Shown in pieces: positions 60,976 through 64,000 of a stretch of 64,000 nucleotides of DNA (position 1 is the first letter of the stretch; the number at the start of each line of letters is the position of its first letter). The notes beneath the pieces were generated by a model. That model saw only the letters and a program-made list of their open reading frames with translations, was not told where the DNA came from and searched no databases. This DNA is from Actinoplanes cyaneus (GTDB taxonomy: Bacteria; Actinomycetota; Actinomycetes; Mycobacteriales; Micromonosporaceae), in contig NZ_BOMH01000004.1 in assembly GCF_016862095.1 (NCBI RefSeq), forward strand, positions 124,001 through 188,000. Reading direction: 5' to 3'. The position numbers and the translations under genes are program-made.

Positions 60976-61036
60976 TTCCGGCTGGTGCTCATGGGCGTTA
61001 TCCGGGCCGGATAACGCCCATGAGCACCAGCCGGAA
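60976..61036. repeat. Family-2 long hairpin, copy 12 (perfect 30-bp arms)
   Basis: Arms 60976-61005 and 61007-61036 are exact complements around a single central base. Feet TTCCGGCTGG/CCAGCCGGAA, stem centre GTGCTCATGGGCGTTATCC. The best-preserved copy in the window. Confidence 0.95.
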
Positions 61037-61125
61037 GGCCGCGCCCGCGCCCGCGCCGGACCACGGCGTAGCTCGCGGCGCCGGTCGGCGCGGCCGGCCA
61101 GGCGGACGGGCGGGTGCGGGGCGCC

Positions 61126-61212
61126 TGACCCGCGCGGACGGGGCACCCAACCCCGCGAGCGGAACGCCCAACCCCGCAGACGGGGCGTCCACCCGCGCGG
61201 ACTGCCCGGTGG
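61126..61212. repeat. About 21-bp imperfect tandem repeats
   Basis: Four units of CCGCGCGGACGGGGCACCCA type (variants CGCGAGCGGAACGCCCAACC, CGCAGACGGGGCGTCCACC). No open frame with coding signal. Confidence 0.65.
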
Positions 61213-61215
61213 GCG

Positions 61216-61336
61216 TGGTCAGACGTGGGCGCTGCGGCTGGTGGTGGGCCAGACGTGGGCGCTGCGGCGGTGGTGGGCCAGACGAGGGGGCTGCGGCGGT
61301 GGTGGGTCAGACGAAGGCGCTGTGGCCGGTTACGGC
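61216..61336. repeat. 29-30-bp tandem repeats seeded by a gene end
   Basis: Four units marked by CAGACG at 61220, 61250, 61279 and 61308. The last unit contains the stop (61307-61309) and final codons of the leftward acyl-CoA dehydrogenase; the other three are copies beyond the stop that have lost it (GCCAGACG for GTCAGACG). Confidence 0.85.
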
Positions 61337-62449
61337 TCGGCCGACGATCAAGGTGTTGATCTCGCGGGTGCCCTCGTAGGAGTAGAGGGCCTCGGCGTCC
61401 GCGACGAAGCGGCCGATGTCGTAGTCCAGGACGATGCCGTTGCCGGCCAGCAGCTCGCGCGCCCAGCCGACGACCTCGCGCATCCGGGTCGTGCAGTACG
61501 CCTTGGCCAGTGCCGAGTGCTCGTCCCGGTACTGCCCGGCGTCCTGCAGCTGGGCCAGCCGCACGCACATGCCGAGCGCGCCGGTCACGTTGCCGACCAT
61601 CCGCACGAGCAGGTCCTGGACGAGCTGGAACTTCGCGATCGGACGGCCGAACTGCTCCCGCTCGCCCGCGTACTTCAGCGCGATCTCGTAGGCGGCGAGC
61701 ATCACCCCGACCGCCTCCCACGCCACGCCGCTGCGAGTCTGGCGCAGGATCTTGGCGGTGTCCTTGAACGAGTTCGCGTTCTGCAGGCGGTCGGTCTCGG
61801 GCACGCGCACGCCGGTGAGCGTGAGGTCGGCGTTCTGCACGATCCGCAGCGCAATCTTGTTCTCGATCTTGGTGGCGGTGAAGCCGGGCGCGTCGCCGGG
61901 CACCACGAAGCCCTTGACCTGGTTGTCCTCGACGTCCCGGGCCCAGACCACGACGAGGTCGGCGAAGGTGGCGTTGCCGATCCAGCGTTTCTGCCCGTCG
62001 AGCACCCAGGTGTCGCCCTCCCGGCGGGCGGTGGTGCGCAGCCCGGCGGCGACGTCGGAGCCACCGGTCGGCTCGGTCAGGGCGAACGCCCCGATCTGAT
62101 CGAACGCGGCCATCGCGGGCAGCCAGCGCTCCCGCTGCTCAGGCGAGCCGCAGGTCTGGATGCTGCCCATGGCGAGCCCGGCGTGCACGCCGTAGAACGT
62201 GGCCATCGACGCGTCGGCGCGCGCCATCTCCAGCGCGAGCCAGCCGTTGAGCAGCGAGGATCGCTCGCGCCCGGCCAGTTCCAGCCCGGCGAACCGTTTG
62301 ACCAGCTGCGACGGGAACTCGGCCCGCGCCCAGTAGTCGTTGGCGATCGGCACGACCTCGGCCTCGAGGAAGTCGCGGACCCGCTGCACGGTCGCGGCCT
62401 CGTCGTCGGACAGCAGTCCCTGAAACGCGTATAGATCTCCGGCGAGCAT
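61307..62449 (-). CDS. Acyl-CoA dehydrogenase, glutaryl-CoA dehydrogenase-like
   Basis: 380 residues, flavin-dependent acyl-CoA oxidation. Family motifs: IGAFALTEPTGGSDVAAGLRTTARR (FAD/substrate loop), WVLDGQKRWIGNATFADLVVVWAR, FGRPIAKFQLVQDLLVRM and the catalytic Glu in LYSYEGTREINTLIVGRAVTG. The YEGT..INTLI pattern and GQKRWIGN fit the GcdH/crotonobetainyl branch, so aromatic or lysine degradation is possible. Start ATG at 62449 has a weak ribosome site. Family-1 element D begins 38 bp upstream, so the promoter must lie in or beside it. Confidence 0.9.
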   Translation of the reverse strand: MLAGDLYAFQGLLSDDEAATVQRVRDFLEAEVVPIANDYWARAEFPSQLVKRFAGLELAGRERSSLLNGWLALEMARADASMATFYGVHAGLAMGSIQTCGSPEQRERWLPAMAAFDQIGAFALTEPTGGSDVAAGLRTTARREGDTWVLDGQKRWIGNATFADLVVVWARDVEDNQVKGFVVPGDAPGFTATKIENKIALRIVQNADLTLTGVRVPETDRLQNANSFKDTAKILRQTRSGVAWEAVGVMLAAYEIALKYAGEREQFGRPIAKFQLVQDLLVRMVGNVTGALGMCVRLAQLQDAGQYRDEHSALAKAYCTTRMREVVGWARELLAGNGIVLDYDIGRFVADAEALYSYEGTREINTLIVGRAVTGHSAFV

Positions 62450-62486
62450 GGCTGCCTACATTCCCCGGAAGGTGGAAAGTTAAGTG

Positions 62487-62643
62487 CTTTTCCGGGGTAA
62501 CCGTGCCCACCCGCGGAGGCCGCCCTTGTGATCCGGGCGTTCTGGGCGCCCCGCGCCCTGCCCGGATCGCAAGGGTCCCCGCGGGAGCGACGGCGAGGGA
62601 CCACGGCGGACAGAGGAAAGGAAAGCATTTGATCTTGGTGTGG
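62487..62643 (+). repeat. Family-1 structured element, copy D
   Basis: Cleanest copy. Basal CCCTTG/CAAGGG (62523-62528, 62570-62575), outer GATCCGGGC/GCCCGGATC (62530-62538, 62560-62568), linker GTTCT (62539-62543), inner GGGCGC/GCGCCC (62544-62549, 62553-62558), then GGTCCC/GGGACC and a GATCTTGG tail. Preceded by CTTTTCCGGGGTAACC, also present in copy A. It lies between the divergent acyl-CoA dehydrogenase and glyQS genes. Confidence 0.88.
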
Positions 62644-62706
62644 TGACGGACTCGCCGGAAGTAATCGCTTACCGTGCGTCGAGGGGCGCCCCCTAGACTT
62701 CCCGGC

Positions 62707-64000
<1,294 letters not shown>

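Overview
The window is high-GC, gene-dense actinobacterial chromosome. A fused alpha-beta glycyl-tRNA synthetase, a GlgE-TreS-Pep2-GlgB cluster, PPOX/F420-type and SigF/SigB-type genes, many PP2C phosphatases, CebR-type control of a secreted GH6 cellulase and frequent GTG starts all fit a mycelial soil actinomycete. Micromonosporaceae (Actinoplanes-like) is my best guess from general knowledge; no search was run. I see no rRNA, tRNA, CRISPR array, prophage or intact insertion sequence.

Layout. 1-4.9 kb: a leftward cobalamin cluster (CobE/CbiG-type protein, cobB, cobO, fused AAA+/VWA chelatase) behind a cobalamin riboswitch. 5.5-7.8 kb: ArsR-SRPBCC pair and citrate synthase. 7.9-15.2 kb: universal stress protein, GGDEF-EAL protein, tiny membrane protein, exonuclease III, then a SpoIIE-type phosphatase directly followed by a B12-binding protein with the CarH photoreceptor signature. 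15.6-27.5 kb: secreted LamG protein, DUF6401-like protein, HrpA helicase, LCP enzyme, response regulator, CHASE-type histidine kinase, SH3/glucosaminidase hydrolase, PAP2 phosphatase, 17M-type stress protein. 28.3-32.4 kb: SigF/SigB-type sigma factor, polyphosphate glucokinase, PPOX protein, unknown protein, spermidine-synthase fold protein. 32.6-39.8 kb: glgE-treS-pep2-glgB for alpha-glucan synthesis from trehalose and maltose-1-phosphate. 40-55.5 kb: GNAT, sialidase-fold secreted protein, PP2C, Tex with a Gly/Gln/Arg tail, Ser/Thr kinase, PspC, a NuoF-like/cytochrome b-like redox pair, secreted proteins, another PP2C. 55.6-64 kb: GH6 cellulase, GAF-GGDEF protein, HAD phosphatase, acyl-CoA dehydrogenase, glyQS (cut by the right edge).

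The most unusual content lies between the genes. Two repeat families recur. Family 1 is an element of about 155 bp in four copies (5346-5500 +, 27646-27797 -, 60522-60683 -, 62487-62643 +). Its nested stems change sequence between copies while keeping base pairing, and its linkers stay constant, as expected of a selected RNA or DNA fold. Family 2 is a long hairpin of about 55 bp in at least twelve copies with a fixed foot (CCRGCTGG / CCAGCYGG) and varying but paired stems. At three of the four family-1 loci the order is the same: hairpins on the 5' side, then GC-rich sequence (clear short tandem repeats at two of the three), then the family-1 element ending against the 3' end of a convergent gene. 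I do not recognise either family; this composite is my candidate for an undescribed system.

Other points worth testing are a possible light-controlled PP2C module (12.4-15.2 kb), a MerR-type promoter in front of cobO in addition to the B12 riboswitch, and two places where the 3' end of a gene has been copied into the adjacent intergenic DNA.
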